A stretch of DNA of 64,000 nucleotides from contig NC_051142.1 of NCBI RefSeq assembly GCF_014839805.1, positions 806,001 to 870,000 of the forward strand, written 5' to 3'. The first letter of the stretch is position 1; every line of letters begins with the position of its first letter. The notes under the pieces are model-generated. The model made no database searches. It was not told where the DNA came from and saw only the letters and a list, made by a program, of their open reading frames with translations. Shown piece by piece: positions 38,036 to 51,230 of the stretch. The translations under genes were made by a program, and so were the position numbers. This DNA comes from Manduca sexta (taxonomy: Eukaryota > Arthropoda > Insecta > Lepidoptera > Sphingidae).

Positions 38036-40800
38036 TAGGAGCTCTAATAGACGTTTACGTAAAAAGGAAGGTCGAATTCTAGAAGCTTTAATGTTTGTAA
38101 TAAACTATTATAACAATTTGAATAATTACTTTGAAGTTTAGTAACACCGATGATATTTTATTTAATAATATACTCTGATAAACATCAGCGTACCAATTTA
38201 CGATCACTTTGTCGAATGCCGTCTCACGTTTGGCGCACGGTTTGTGGAGAATAGAAGTATTATTTTGTAAATCTGTCGCCTCCGCGCGGACATGAAAGAT
38301 TTTATTGAAACGCCAAGATTTTCCACTGTCTGGCGCTAATAAAAATACTTGAAATGACGAATTTTATAGCGCATTTCGTGTTCCGACATGCATTTCTTCA
38401 GGATTCGCATACATTTTATCGTTGTTTCGTCTACGGAAAGAGAACGACTTTTTATTAACACTCCGATGGCCTTGTGGACACGTATAAATTGGTATCGAAA
38501 TAACTGCATCGCATTGTGTACCATCTGTATCAACAGGCGACCTCGCGTCATGATTCGTGATCTACGAAAGCCACTTAACATCGGGGCCTCACGATATCGT
38601 ACATACCTACAAACTATATCGTATTCGATCGGCCAAAACTTGCATATTTATATATCACACTCGTTTGTTCGTGCCGGTTAGACGGCCATGTTAATTATGT
38701 TGTGTTTTTAAATTACACGGCTACAACTTTAAGGAAAATTTTCTACATGGATAAAAATAGAAACGTCACACGGTTAGCTTTTGTATGATCTCAATAGATA
38801 AAATTTCTTTTTTTTTGTCTGGAAAAAAATATGAGTGCCTGTGGCCGTGTTTTTTTTTATTAAATATGATTCTCATAGTAATTTTAAAATTAAAATAGAA
38901 AATAATTGAACATTGACTGAAGTTTTTAACAATAACAGGTAGTAGCAATATAACCGATCCGAATAGTTCCGAATTTTCCTTCAACAGTGACTACTTTGTG
39001 TGTAACTATGTGAAGAACCGTTGTCTAAGTAGGCCGTTGATTCATCATAGATCTGTCCTACGGTTGTTGGTGAGCTTCTACAACCGAACCCACATCACAC
39101 GTACACTGGATTTTACTGGTCAGCTTTGGAACATGGTGAATATTTTGTATTTGTCATTCTGGGAATGCCTACGCTGTCGTACATTTTACATAAGGCATTC
39201 AGACAGACAGTCATTTGTTCGTTCTTTTGTTTACTATTTTTTAATTTGACATTATAGAAAAGGTTAAGTAACACTACGATAGAATCGACAACGTTAACTT
39301 TTACGCCAGGAAATGCCACATGGTGTTACAAAAGTGGTTCCACCTTGAATGCAGACACGCCTGCACTTTCGTCATGCTGTCTGTGGGTGGTAATTGTACC
39401 GGTGTCATGTTTAAAGTAAATATATGTGCAGTTAGATTTACACTTCATTAAAATAACTTCGCAACCATACATTTCAGAGGAAGTGGTTTCACAACTTCGA
39501 GACAAATAATAATAGAGCTCGAAAATGTTTTGCTCTCGAATTAATTTGTTCATGCGTCATAGTCTGCTCGTAAATCACGGATTTGTTCGCGTTAAAATAT
39601 TCCGCCATTTTATTGAATAGATTTAGAAGTTGTTTTTTTCAAATTAAGTTGTGCGCCATACTAGTTTTTTAAGATATTTTGCGTTGTCTTCGAACACTGC
39701 AATTATATGAATTACCTATGAATTCAGTCAGTTTGAAATAAACAAATAACCGGAATCTAAACACTGATTTATGATACGAATAACAAATAATGGGATTATC
39801 TATAAAGTCAGTTCTCCGACATTCGTTGTTTAATTGCAAAATGAGTGTTGAAATCGGAACTTGGCTGCCATTGTTTGTTCTTAGTCGAATGGAATTGATT
39901 AATAGTCAAACTGCTGTAATTAGCCCCTAACTTTACAGTTAGATCGAAATGTTATTGACTTTGTGCCAAGTTGTCGACCCGATTCATAAATTTTTACTGT
40001 GTAGACGAGGCTATTGGCGAATTTTACATTTGAAAGCAGGAAATCGAATCTATACTAGTGGCGCCAATTTTGACATTTAATGAAGTATTCAGATTATTGA
40101 GTCTGTTTCTTTTGTTTAGTACTTAGTTATATTTATCGGTATAGACAAGTTTATTGAAGTTTTCCGTCATGATGGAATCGTCTCAAATGCTGATTTCATC
40201 TGTTGTTCGAAGTGTAGATGCGATGGACAGATGATGCTTTGGTTAATTTGTGTGCTTTGTAAAATATCACTGTATATAACTAAGTATAAATTGATTGATG
40301 ACGAAATTAGGACACACAAATGGCTTTATAAAACTGAAATGTAAATCGCATTGTCCTGTTTCAATTGATCGCTGACAATTTAAATATTATGTGCCTACAT
40401 AATAATTGCAATAACAGACTTCCTGTTAAATTCAATGTTAAATTCAATTTAAGCATGTTTTATTTTGACCGTGTTTGTATTATAATTAAATATCTACTGT
40501 GATGCAAAATTTCGTGATACAAACAACTGTTTTTGATAATGTATAAATAATAGTAAATGTACTTAATAGGTAAGGTCATTCAAATTCATAATTTCTTGTG
40601 TTTTATTATTAGTATTAGGCTGTTGCAGGTGCAGATACTGTTAAACTAACAAAACAATGCTCTAAATGTTTATCATGACAATGAACATGATAAACGATTC
40701 ATGCATTTAAAGTTCATTCCAGCAGTTGTTAAGTGCATTTAACTTTACTGTTTGTTAACGAAATGCCATTTATCGGCGGGCAAAGGTCGGGTTCAGCATA
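38036..40800. other. Non-coding stretch
   Basis: No supported gene or mobile element. Several short frames lack any family signature. Confidence 0.4.
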
Positions 40801-40819
40801 AACTGTTCAAATAAAACGC

Positions 40820-41010
40820 GTTGAGCGCGACTATACTCTCACTGCTTTCACGTGTGGCTGTGTGAGTGCGCGCCGTGGTGTGCGTCGCGGCCGGTGACCT
40901 TGCTATCAGGCGGAAGCGTGCGGCCGAGTGAGTCAGCGCGCGTCTGCCGAGGGAGCATGGACCTTCGTCGAGCGCTGTCTATACCGACCAACCAACCATT
41001 TTCATTTAGC
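40820..41010. promoter_or_regulatory. GC-rich island, candidate promoter
   Basis: A CpG-rich block lies in AT-rich surroundings (GCGCGCCGTGGTGTGCGTCG, GCGCGCGTCTGCCGAG). A 25-codon frame from an ATG at about 40958 ends at 41034 without family features. Its role as a promoter is inferred from composition only. Confidence 0.3.
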
Positions 41011-41174
41011 ACCTTATCTATGGAATTGGATTAGACACGCCTTTGTGTCGTTCGATATTTGAATTTTTTGGTATGTTCCATTTTGGGTTTTAAAATTCTC
41101 TATTTATTTTTTCATTTAATTGGTCGTTTTCGTTAATACGATTGCAATGAGCGCAGGTGTGTTAAAATGAAATA

Positions 41175-41505
41175 ATGATTAGTTGGTGAATATTATTTTG
41201 ATATTAAGGCGATACCTCAAGGTCCATTTTCATACATTTTGTTTCACCTTTAATCTGGGTAACTAAACAAGTATCGCAGTAAATTTTAGTTAGTCGCAGT
41301 TAAACGTAAAAATAATTAATAATCATGGATATTTCGGCCTTTAAAATTTCGTCATATTAAATTTTAAAGGCTAAATTAAGGTAAAATTTAATATGACGAA
41401 ATTTTAAAGGCCGAAATATCCATGATTATTAATTATTTTACTTTTAATAATCAAGGTGATTAAATGCCGATATGATTAGTTGGTGAATATTATTTTGATA
41501 TTAAG
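41175..41505. mobile_element. Foldback element A flanked by a 34-bp direct repeat
   Basis: A 34-bp sequence beginning ATGATTAGTTGGTGAATA occurs at 41175-41208 and again, identical, at 41472-41505. Between them lies an element that starts GCGATACCTCAAGGTCC and contains a large hairpin (arms 41311-41368 and 41382-41441, nearly perfect). A second copy in opposite orientation is at 43813-44031. No coding capacity. Confidence 0.75.
41311..41441. repeat. Near-perfect long inverted repeat (hairpin)
   Basis: Arms of about 58 bp, carrying TCATGGATATTTCGGCC and its complement, are separated by a loop of about 13 nt. It belongs to foldback element A. Confidence 0.9.
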
Positions 41506-42141
41506 ATTATTATACTATTTAAGTTTCCTTTCATTTTTTGACAAAACCATAGGTATGCAAGTTAAAAATATCGACTATTCATACATACCAATAAGTTAAA
41601 TCCGCAGCCCTATGTTTTTATTTTACCTTTTTAATTCGTCGAAATATTTCCGATACAATCATGACGTCATCGGGGTTAGAACTCCTTTGTTTAAAGAATC
41701 GTACATGCGTATTGCATAAAGTTACGTATGTCGCAGTACGCGGGTAAGGAATTCTTTTGCGTGCCGTTTGAAAGATCTGTCGGTGACTGTACGCATAAGT
41801 AGCCTTGATAGGTGGCGGCTTGCGCGTACCTGTATGGAAATTAAGATATAATAACCTCGCACGCGTCCCTGTAAAAATACTCATTGTGTATCACTGTTTT
41901 CATTTGTGGTTTTGTCACTTACTAACCGAATTCTAAGTTTATTACATAACTCCTAGTCGAATTTCGACCACGACGGCCAATCCCAACGAAGATGAGCCAG
42001 GTACGCAAGACATATTATAAAGCACAAGTGTGGGCGCAAAACACAGGTGCACTCTCTGTTCCTTCACTCTCATAGTTCGGTGAGACGGCAAGAAGTCTAT
42101 TACATAATAAGATTAGAACGAGATTTGAAACTTGAGTTCAT

Positions 42142-42303
42142 CAGCAGGGAAGGGTGGTTTTCCGAAAGGTAACTATGTAACATATACATATGTACTAATA
42201 TGCATAAATGCGATCTGAACATTGTGTTAATAATAATTACATTTGACATAAAATACGAAAAGGAAGCCGGTAGGAATCGAGTTATATTGACCCTTCGCCA
42301 TTG
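42142..42303. mobile_element. hAT-like MITE, family H copy 5
   Basis: It begins CAGCAGGGAAGGGTGG and ends CCCTTCGCCATTG, with GGAAGCCGGTAGGAATCG near the right end. The flanks GAGTTCAT and GTTTTCAT match in 6 of 8 positions. Confidence 0.65.
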
Positions 42304-43076
42304 GTTTTCATAAATAATATTATATTTCGTAGGTATCTACTTTTTTTTTTTTATTTACCACTGACCGTCTTATTCTTTGGTGACACAGAACGTAGTATTA
42401 TTAAAATTAGGAGTACAAATTGAACTAGTAATGTTGCAAACCGTTCTTGATTTGTAACTGCGTCTGGACTTGCTTATCGACTAAACAAAGGTAATTATAA
42501 AATTATGCCTCTGGGTTCATAGATTTATTTTATTCTAGTGGTAACTGGTAATATAAAATATGAGGTTAGGAGAGGTAAAGGAGGAACCATATCCTGACTG
42601 ATTTTCATTCCCTTTTTTACGTCAGGTAACTAAAGAGGAACAATTTTCATGATCCGCCCATGACCATGAAGGTCTTCGAAACATCGGAACAAATTAATAA
42701 CATAAATAACCGCTATAAAATCCATAAATAGTTTTATTTCAATGTCTAACATGCGGTACACATACGCAACCATTACATAAAATCAAGACAAAACGAAGAC
42801 AGCTATTTACATCTACTTACGCATATTTAATATCCAATTAATATTTGAATGTAAAGAGACACACTAAGCAAGTAAATTGGGTGAATTAACATATTGTTGA
42901 GACGTTTACTGATCACGGAAGCGGCGCGCACATAAACTCTCGTGTTTATGGGTGGAAAACAAGTTTGTAACCTCATCGTACCTGTTAGAGCTTAGAAAGC
43001 CAACAAACAAAGCGGTTTGATGAAGTTGTTTGTATCTGCGGGGTTTTAGCGTGGACTAGGCTTTGATCGTCGGTTT

Positions 43077-43412
43077 AATAATAATAATATCAGCCCTGTA
43101 TTATATACTTGCCCACTGCTGAGCACGGGCCTCCTCTACTACTGAGAGGGATTAGGCCTTTGTCCACCACGCTGGCCTAATGCGGATTGGTAGACTTCAC
43201 ACACCTTCGAAATTCCTATAGGGAACTTCTCAGATGTGCAGGTTTCCTCACGATGTTTTCCTTCACCGTGAAAGCGAACGATAAATCCACAAAGAATACA
43301 CATATGATTTTAGAAAAGTCAGAGGTGTGTGCCCTTGGGATTTGAACCTGAGGACATTCGTCTTGGCAGTCCGTTCCACACCAACTAGGCTATCGCCGCT
43401 TTCATCGTCGTC
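43077..43412 (-). mobile_element. tRNA-derived SINE, family 1, copy 1
   Basis: Read on the minus strand, the head carries box A-like TAGCCTAGTTGG and box B GGTTCAAATCC (complement at 43338-43348). The body includes the AAGGAAAACATCGTGAGGAA phrase, and the tail is (TTA)n. It is flanked by the 12-bp target duplication GATCGTCGGTTT at 43065-43076 and 43413-43424. Confidence 0.88.
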
Positions 43413-43812
43413 GATCGTCGGTTTGCCTACAATAAACACTACAACAAAAATAAGTAATCAAAATCAGTTGTAATCTATGTCAGTATACGACAAAGTAGCT
43501 TTGTTTTTAATGACAGTCAACTATAATGTAGTTATCAAAGATATAGTAAAGATCAGTCTTACTTATAAACTTGTTTTAGCGTTAAGAGGTGGTTAAGAAA
43601 TGCTTAAATAGCTGTCAAAACATCACCGATTTCCTAGTTTAAACCTTATTGAAAGGCAAGATGGCGGGTTTTGACTTACAGCTGATCGAGTAACGTTGTG
43701 TTTTGAATAAGCATAGGTTTGCGAATTTTTTTATAAGTACGAATGGATAAATCATATTTCTGTTTACACTGATAAATGATTAGTTATATTGAGCATTAGG
43801 AACCTTTTGTCC

Positions 43813-44031
43813 ATCATGGATATTTCGGCCTTTAAAATTTAATATGACGAAATTTTAAAGGCAGAAATATCCATGATTATTAATTATTTTTACGTTTTTC
43901 TTTCAACTACGAGAACTAATCACTAACTAGACGTGAATTTAAATTCTTTACTTGCCAATACTTGTTTAGTTACCCAGATTAAAGCCGAAACAAAATGTAT
44001 GAAAATGGACCTTGAGGTATCGCCTTAATTA
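43813..44031. mobile_element. Foldback element B (inverted relative of element A)
   Basis: Its complement starts AAGGCGATACCTCAAGGTCC, continues TTTAATCTGGGTAACTAAAC and ends in the same hairpin text (CATGGATATTTC). The hairpin here (43813-43878) is shorter than in element A, with one mismatch (GGCAGAAAT against GGCCGAAAT). Direct-repeat flanks were not found. Confidence 0.7.
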
Positions 44032-44119
44032 TTAAATTGTATGAATAAATAGTACTAATAGATATGAGTTTCTTAGAGAGAGAACTGGTGGTAGAGTAAA
44101 AATCTAAATCTAATCTTTG

Positions 44120-44168
44120 GGGGAGACCCATGTTCAGCAGTGGACATCTTGCGGCTGATGATGATGAA
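44120..44168 (+). mobile_element. LINE 3' tail, plus orientation
   Basis: GGAGACCCATGTTCAGCAG, then a TGGACAT string and GGCTGATGATGATGA form the end of a common lepidopteran LINE with a (GATGAT)n tail, similar to the minus copy at 25930-26100. Only about 50 bp remain. Confidence 0.6.
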
Positions 44169-45409
44169 ATGATCTTGAACATTTTATTGATTCGAAATAA
44201 ATTATATTATTTAATTTTAATGCCATTATAAATAACGCTTATAATATTCTTTATAAAATGCAGACAAACGAGTAGATGAATCACCTGTTAGTGTGTGGTC
44301 CCCGCCCATGAATACCCACAAAGCTTGTAAAATTCAAGTGTATAGCTAGAAGAAATGTTATAACATGATTCTAAGTACTACGTTTAAATAAAATCAGTTG
44401 CTACATGTAAGTAAGAGCATTACTTGAGAAAGACTTGACATGCTTGACTGATTCTTTTGTGTTCCTTTTTATCAGGACAAGGTTTGTATCAGACTAATTA
44501 TGTAAATTCAACGGGAAAAGACGGGAAAGTAGGCAATTTGAGTGACATTTTTGTATGAAAATATTTTTTGTACACGCTAATATTCGAAGTCGCACACATT
44601 AGTGACAAATATATAGGAATTGCTATTTTTTTTCTTAAGACGGAAATAAAGCAATGTTGTAGTTATTGGTTACATTGAAGACCTAGACAAGGCTAAGGAT
44701 AATGCGTCTTTACGCAGAAGTGAGGAATAAAATTATACTACACAAGGAACATAAACTACGCATATATTTGTAACTGCAAGGTTATACAAAAGCATTGTTA
44801 TTAAAATTTTGACTTTGCACCTCAGTCGGTGGTCGAACTTCCGAGTAATATTGTGGTAATATTTAAGAAATATAACAATGCGTCTGTACTGTCATTTGAC
44901 ACTGCCAAAGAGTTGTCCACATTGATTGTGTTGTTAAATGATATATGGAGATTATATATTTTTTATTTATTTAATTAAAACTTAATAGTTGTAGTTGTTA
45001 AAGTTGAGAAACAAGACAAATTTGTATACAGACGGTGGAAATGATTAAAACATCGGTGGTACAAATGGCGGTCTTATCGCTGGAGGCGATCTCTACCAGA
45101 CAACCACTGGATGGAGATGATAAAAATAGTGGAAAGGGCAGTTTAGGGCGTACGTAAAAAAAATGAAAAATTAGATACGATAAGAAATAGAATATACTAC
45201 ACGAATATATACAGTTATAAAGATTATAGTAACAAAAATGAGTCTGAAGCTGTTTCTTTATTCATCCTGGTATTGCAATAGGACTATAAGGAATTATTCT
45301 GACCGCGTATCATTACCCTGTAAGCCAGAAATCACATTGGCATGGGCTATAAGTGGAACTATATCACATATTAGGATCCAATTTACACGCTCAGTTCTCC
45401 ACATCAATA

Positions 45410-45721
45410 TAATATCAGCCCTGTATTATATACTGTCCAACTGCTGCACGGGTCTCCTCTACTACTCAGAGGGATTAGGCCTTAGTCCACTACGCTGGAT
45501 TAGTGCGGATTACTAGACATTCTCAAAATTCCTATACAGAACTTTTCAGGTATGCAAGTTTCCTCACGATGTTTTCTTTCACCGTTAAAGCAAGCGATCA
45601 TTTACAAAGAATTACACATATTTTTTTTGATAAGGCAGAAGTGTACCCTTGGGTTTTTGAACCTGCGGACATTCGTCTCGGCAATCCATTCTACAACCAA
45701 CTAGGCTATCGCCGCATTACA
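45410..45721 (-). mobile_element. tRNA-derived SINE, family 1, copy 2
   Basis: Minus-strand SINE with the same head, body and tail order as the copy at 43077-43412 but clearly more diverged (for example TTGGGTTTTTGAACC in box B). Target duplication unclear. Confidence 0.82.
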
Positions 45722-46051
45722 TAAATATAAAAACTTCATAATTTTCTGTATGCTATTTCGGACAATATAATATCTATGTGACTGCTTATCACAAGTGAAT
45801 AAAGTTTAAAATTGTTTTGCTTAATTATTGTACCGTACATTACTACCAGTATTATCGCTAACCTGTTTTCGGAGTCACGAATGTTCCGGAATAGTTGCGA
45901 CGGCTCATTTAGGGCGATCGCGATGAACTGCACGATCGCCGATTAGTTTATTTAACCATAGATTAAAATGAGTAATATATTTATACTCATATTTACTAAA
46001 ATGGTAAGCTACTAGGAAGAAGCTGTTTGACTTAAAATAGATAGTAACTAT

Positions 46052-46240
46052 CAGTGGCGAAGAGATTCTTACCGGCTTTCCTTTTATAATCTATGTAAGC
46101 AAAATATTGCAATAAATAAATTTATTAACAAATAGATAATTCATATTTATAGCATAGTGTGTTTAAATGCAATTATAATTAGATCTGTTACCTGTATTTT
46201 CTGTCCGTTTCTCTTCGAAAAATTTCATACTTCACCGCTG
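46052..46240. mobile_element. hAT-like MITE, family H copy 6
   Basis: It begins CAGTGGCGAAGAG and ends ATACTTCACCGCTG. The flanking octamers GTAACTAT (46044-46051) and GCAACTAT (46241-46248) match in 7 of 8 positions. Confidence 0.78.
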
Positions 46241-46780
46241 GCAACTATAGAGTAACAATTACTATGGAAAACGACAAAAATATCAGCACAAATTGTATTG
46301 ATTATTTTGCACTCGCAGAGATATTCCAACATAATATAATTATATAGTGGTTGCTATCAAGGTACACCTAATAACAACATTATATTCTACATAGTTATTA
46401 GAAAGCCTACTTAATCGATACCTGAAGATTATCGATGGAACGGTCTCACGATTGGATCCCATGCGTAGTGGAGTGCGACCCTAGCGGTAGTGATGTGACA
46501 CGGTTCCCGCCCGCGGCACAGATATCGATCATGCGATACGTTCCCAGTTATGTGATACCTCACATCTGACTGTTATTTCATGAAGTAGCCATTTTTAATT
46601 TTGTTTACGCTTTTTATTATGTTTGATAAAATTTATCCGAAATTCATCCTATTTGATGAAATGTTAAATACGAAAGTACAGTTAATTAAAGGAAATTACT
46701 TAAAAATAAAAATTATATACCGAACAAACCTTTGTGTGTCATCAAAAATACTTAGAGAAATATTACTGCAATTTGTTTCA

Positions 46781-47524
46781 TCTATATATATAAAAATGAA
46801 TTGCTGTTCGTTAGTCTCGCTAAAACTCGAGAACGGCTGAACGGATTTATCTTATCTTGGTCTTGAATTATTCGTGGAGGTCTAGGGAAGTTTTAAAAGG
46901 TGAGAAAAATTCGAATAATTGCCGGGAAAATCCTCAAAACAGCATTTTTCTATTTCCCATACAAACGTTTTCTAAATAAAATGGAGAGTCAATTTGTAAT
47001 TTATTACCGCTGCATAAAGTTCAAATTCGCGTGCGCGTTGGAGGATCTAATATCGCGTTCTGAAACTCAACAAAGTCAAAGTGAATCGCGAACGCGACAA
47101 AATTGCATAGTCTCAAAATACATAGTACATAAATAGTGGTCGGCTTCGAGAAACTCAATTTTAGCTAACTTCAGTTGTTAATATAATATATAACTCAAAG
47201 GTGACTGACAGTGATATATCAAGGAACAGCCCAAACCATTGGACGGATCGGGCTAAGACTTTACATGCATAAAGCTACTATGACGTAGGCATCCCCTAAG
47301 AAAGGATTTTGATAAATTCTACCCTTAAGGGGATAAAATAGGGGATGAAAGTTTGTATAAATGTTCTTAGATTTTCGACTGATTGAACTGAAATTATAGA
47401 TTGGGGATAAAATTAGTTTGAACCTATAAGTACCGGGAAAATATGTAGCAAGACTTTTATCAAACAGTGGAATTTTATCCTGGAAAACACCTTCACGCGG
47501 GCGAAGCCGCGAGCAAAAGCTAGT
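46781..47524 (+). mobile_element. Helitron-like non-autonomous element
   Basis: It starts TCTATATATATAAAAATG and ends GGGCGAAGCCGCGAGCAAA followed by GCTAGT. TC and CTAGT ends without target duplication fit non-autonomous Helitrons. The flanks are A on the left and A on the right, not the canonical A/T. The conserved phrase about CTCGAGAACGGCTGAACGG follows the 5' end. No helicase is encoded. Confidence 0.65.
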
Positions 47525-48161
47525 ATCTTATAAAATCACTTTTGTTTGTATGCATAGCAGATACCAACATGTTTCATTAATAAATATAGAGCTCGTTAAA
47601 ATACTAAAATGACTAAGTAGGTAAACTGAAACCTAGAATTTCATTATAAAAATTTAAGTGTACGAAATGCACCGACTTTGCGGGTCACAATTTATGTATT
47701 GCATAATATGAACAAGAATACTTCCTTATACATGGGTTGCGTATTGTACTCAATACTTGAATATTTCATTGTAATTAAATTAATGACATTTTAATTTATT
47801 TTATTTTTCATTTCGAGGAGGTTAAATATCGGGAAGTTAAGCACAGGAACCCTGTAATTACGAATAGTCGATTTTGAATGCACTAGGGTAACAGCGTCGT
47901 CAAGGGGGGGCAGGGAGGTGCACCTGCCTCCCCTAGAGGTTCTAAAACTCGAATGAATTCACCAATTCCATTCCTAATATTCCGTACGCTCAATTATGCT
48001 CTGCTCTATGTTATTGTTAAAGTGGGAGAGGGAGAGTGGTGGAGGAACATGTGCTCTCGACTTTACCTACAATTCATAATTCATACTATTCTCATTCTCC
48101 ATATCACCAAGACCCCCCCCCCTGGGCCATCGAGTGGCGACGCTCTTGCACTAAGGTAATC

Positions 48162-48392
48162 GCTAGTCTGTATATTGTAAAAGTTTATGCTCGCAGCTCC
48201 GCGTGCTTCAAAAAGTTTGTCCGCAATGAAAGTCCCGCGTTTTATTTTCACGGAATAAAAAGTATCCTGTAGCACTCAAGAGTAAAATGCTTGTTTGTTG
48301 TTAGGTTCCTTTAGTGAAAAATGTTTCAAAATCGCTTTAATACTTCCTAAGATTTGCGCTTTAAAACACTCTTCAGCTTTATATAGTATAGA
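48162..48392 (-). mobile_element. Helitron-like element, minus orientation
   Basis: The minus strand starts TCTATACTATATAAAGCTGA (from 48392) and ends GCGGAGCTGCGAGCATAAAC and then GACTAG near 48162. Shorter than the copy at 46781. The opposite flank has an unusual C-run (48112-48122). Confidence 0.55.
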
Positions 48393-50879
48393 TAACAACA
48401 CAGCGACACCTCAAATAAGTGATCATTAATGTCATATCAACTCTACTATTTTTGCTTAGGGGAATTGAAATGAGAGACAAAGCAGTTTACACCAATCTAA
48501 AGAGATTGTTTAGTTATTATTCCATTACAGGATATTGTTGATTTATTCGGGTATTCGACAGACAGTGGCTTGTGAATGTTTTTAAAACTTTGCAACAAGT
48601 CATGAATATGTGATATATTTTATCAATAGAACTTTAGGTTTATGCGTCGTAATTTTTTATTTTTTTATTTCAATGTTACAAAATTAGTAATTTTAAATAC
48701 CAAGGACATAAAAGCTTAACAATTCAGTTATCTGACACACATCAACACGAGTTTATTGTCGTTTCCAACATTTCCGAGGCAGTACGCGGCACAAGGCTAA
48801 ATCGCAACGTGACTTTTCCCGGATTCGTTTCATAGCAACACCGGCATCCGGTTGAATTATTGCAAAATTATTTTAATAGGCGAGGTTTAGTTGCGCATCG
48901 TACGCAAAGATGAGGCAACATGACGCTCGTTGCGCCTAAACCCTGATCGCCTTGGAGAACATGCCATCGTTTACCTACGAGAATCCATTGCCATTTAAGT
49001 AAGCTAGTCACCTGTAGAAGTGTTAGTTTTGTATCGTTAACGCGTGGTTCTGAGTTCTATTGTTTTTAACCGACTTCTAAAAAGCAGTTTCACAATTCGA
49101 CTGTATTTTTTTATTATATTTAATGATTGTTTTTTTATTTGAAAACTCATGCTTCCCGTGTAGTCCACGTTAATAGTTAGTTCCATAGTTTTGTGGTAGG
49201 TAATATCAGTATATGTCGTCAACGTATATTGATTTTTACGAACACAAAAAAGAAAAAAAAATTACAAAAAAATATGTCTTCAAAAACCACTAAAAGCGAA
49301 AACACATTTTTTTTTGGTCCCAAATCACGGCTTACAGACATTTCAGATTCTAAATAGCGATATAGAGACCTATCTGATAAATAATTATTTTAAATTGAAA
49401 ATTGATTTAATAAGTTATTGTTAATGTAATATAGTGACTTGTATTTCTAATAAACGAGGATCATAATATTATTATGAACGATTAAAAAAAGAAAACTGTA
49501 TAACAAAATATTGGATTATTGGAATTACTCTCTTGACTAATGACAGTATAAAACCAATTAGTTTAAATATTAATTCCCACAGTCCAGGAAAGCGCTTACG
49601 CCACTGTCTCTACCATAATTATAAATAATTTGAATAATTTACAAAACCCTATTTCCACAAGTTAGGTGAACGTTGTAATCGCGTTACATTACGAATTTCA
49701 TCCGCTTGCGGTGCAGGCTGACCCCGGCACGTAACGTGTGTTGCGACACAACAAAGTAAAAGGCAAAAAGGCTCGGATGCATGGCCGAGCCAGTCGGCTG
49801 AAGCGATAACCGTTTGGCCTTTACAATTATGTTTTAGTTAATTTTATTGAATAAACTGGAATTGTGTATTGGTGATTAGCAAGGACAACTTCCTTAACTT
49901 TGGTAGTCATTATTGTTATTCTAAATTTAAGTAAAATTATGTGTATAAAAGTGGAATTAATGAGAAAGTTTATGTTGACAAAAAACTTAAATAAAACCAA
50001 TGTGTATACTGAGCGTGCGGGCATTTAACGGATTTAATGATCATAGGACCGCAAAAAACAATGTTCGGCTTCCATTCACTACCAGATATATGTGTGCACA
50101 TCATACCAACATTTAGATATATTTATATATTTAAAAAAATCATTCTTGAGTCCCCAAACTTTACACAAGCAAATATAATATAAGATTACACTAGTTCTTT
50201 ACCACTTAATTGTTATTAATATTTACAAGACTTTTCTATGTTATTTTAAATATATCTCAGCTGACTAATACTTGTTTATAATATTATTGTGTATTAAATT
50301 TTTCGAGCACGTCTACACACTAATAAAGGAAACTAAACATAGCGACGTGATGAAAATATGAAATAAAAACAACCTGCGAACTATTCGTCATCGTCATGAA
50401 GGACATTAGCGATCCACTTGTGAATCATAGTGATGAAATGTCGCGATGCCTTGCAAAAATATAGAAAACATTTGATAATACGTTTTAAGAATAATCTAGA
50501 ACAGGAGATGTTTGTGCAATATTTGTGAACTACGCAATTTGTACCAGATCTTTTTTTCCTATTCAGCGTGCATCATTTTCATTTTGAGTGTTTTTTGGCT
50601 CAGTCACTGGTTCTGCATTTCAAACTTGTTTCACAAATCACGTCTCATAACAAAGCTTTCTTGCACCTTTGACATTTACAATGATTTTTGCAAAAAAATG
50701 CCTACTTAAAACAGTTCTTTTTAGTTACATTTATACAACAAAATGTTTTAAATAAACGGTACTTTCCAAAACCACTAACAGGTAATTCATTTCAAAGCCC
50801 ATTACCTGTACATTAAGAAATTTTCATAAAAACCCTCAACATTTGCATTACAAATGAATCCTTACCGATTAACTTTCTT

Positions 50880-51230
50880 GTACAAACAAAGGTCTCTTAA
50901 AATGCGCCGTCCGATACTTTCACCAATTAGGCTCGTTCCCACGGAGCGAGTCCGAGCCGAAATCATGAGACATCCTTGGTTTCACAACGCTCCGAGTTCG
51001 ACTTCTATGAATCCATTACGAATGAGTCACAGGGCTGCGTCTGGAACAGGTCTTGTTCGTAAGGTTTTGACTCACCGGCCGAACTGTTTTTGCGTCGTCT
51101 GGTCGATTGAGAGCTGCAGTTATGTGGGGTACGTATCATGTTTTAGGCTTTGGTTGCCGACACTCGCGCGATGTCGAGCGTTTCGCGCGTTGCTGTGCAA
51201 TGTTTGCTGAAATTATATCAATTAAGGTTT
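50880..51230. other. Moderately GC-rich stretch, function unknown
   Basis: It is less AT-rich than its surroundings, and an open frame of 118 codons runs 50854-51210. The frame has no recognisable motif and an odd composition for a protein (many Arg, Pro, Cys and Ser without domain order). It may be regulatory, an old repeat, or an unrecognised exon. Confidence 0.2.

Noticed and set aside
46900..47136. Open frame of 78 codons in the Helitron-like element
   Set aside because: It is short, has no Rep or helicase motif, and is contained in a non-autonomous element.
50854..51210. Open frame of 118 codons
   Set aside because: No recognisable motif, composition does not look protein-like, and no promoter or poly(A) context. 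Listed only as a moderately GC-rich stretch.
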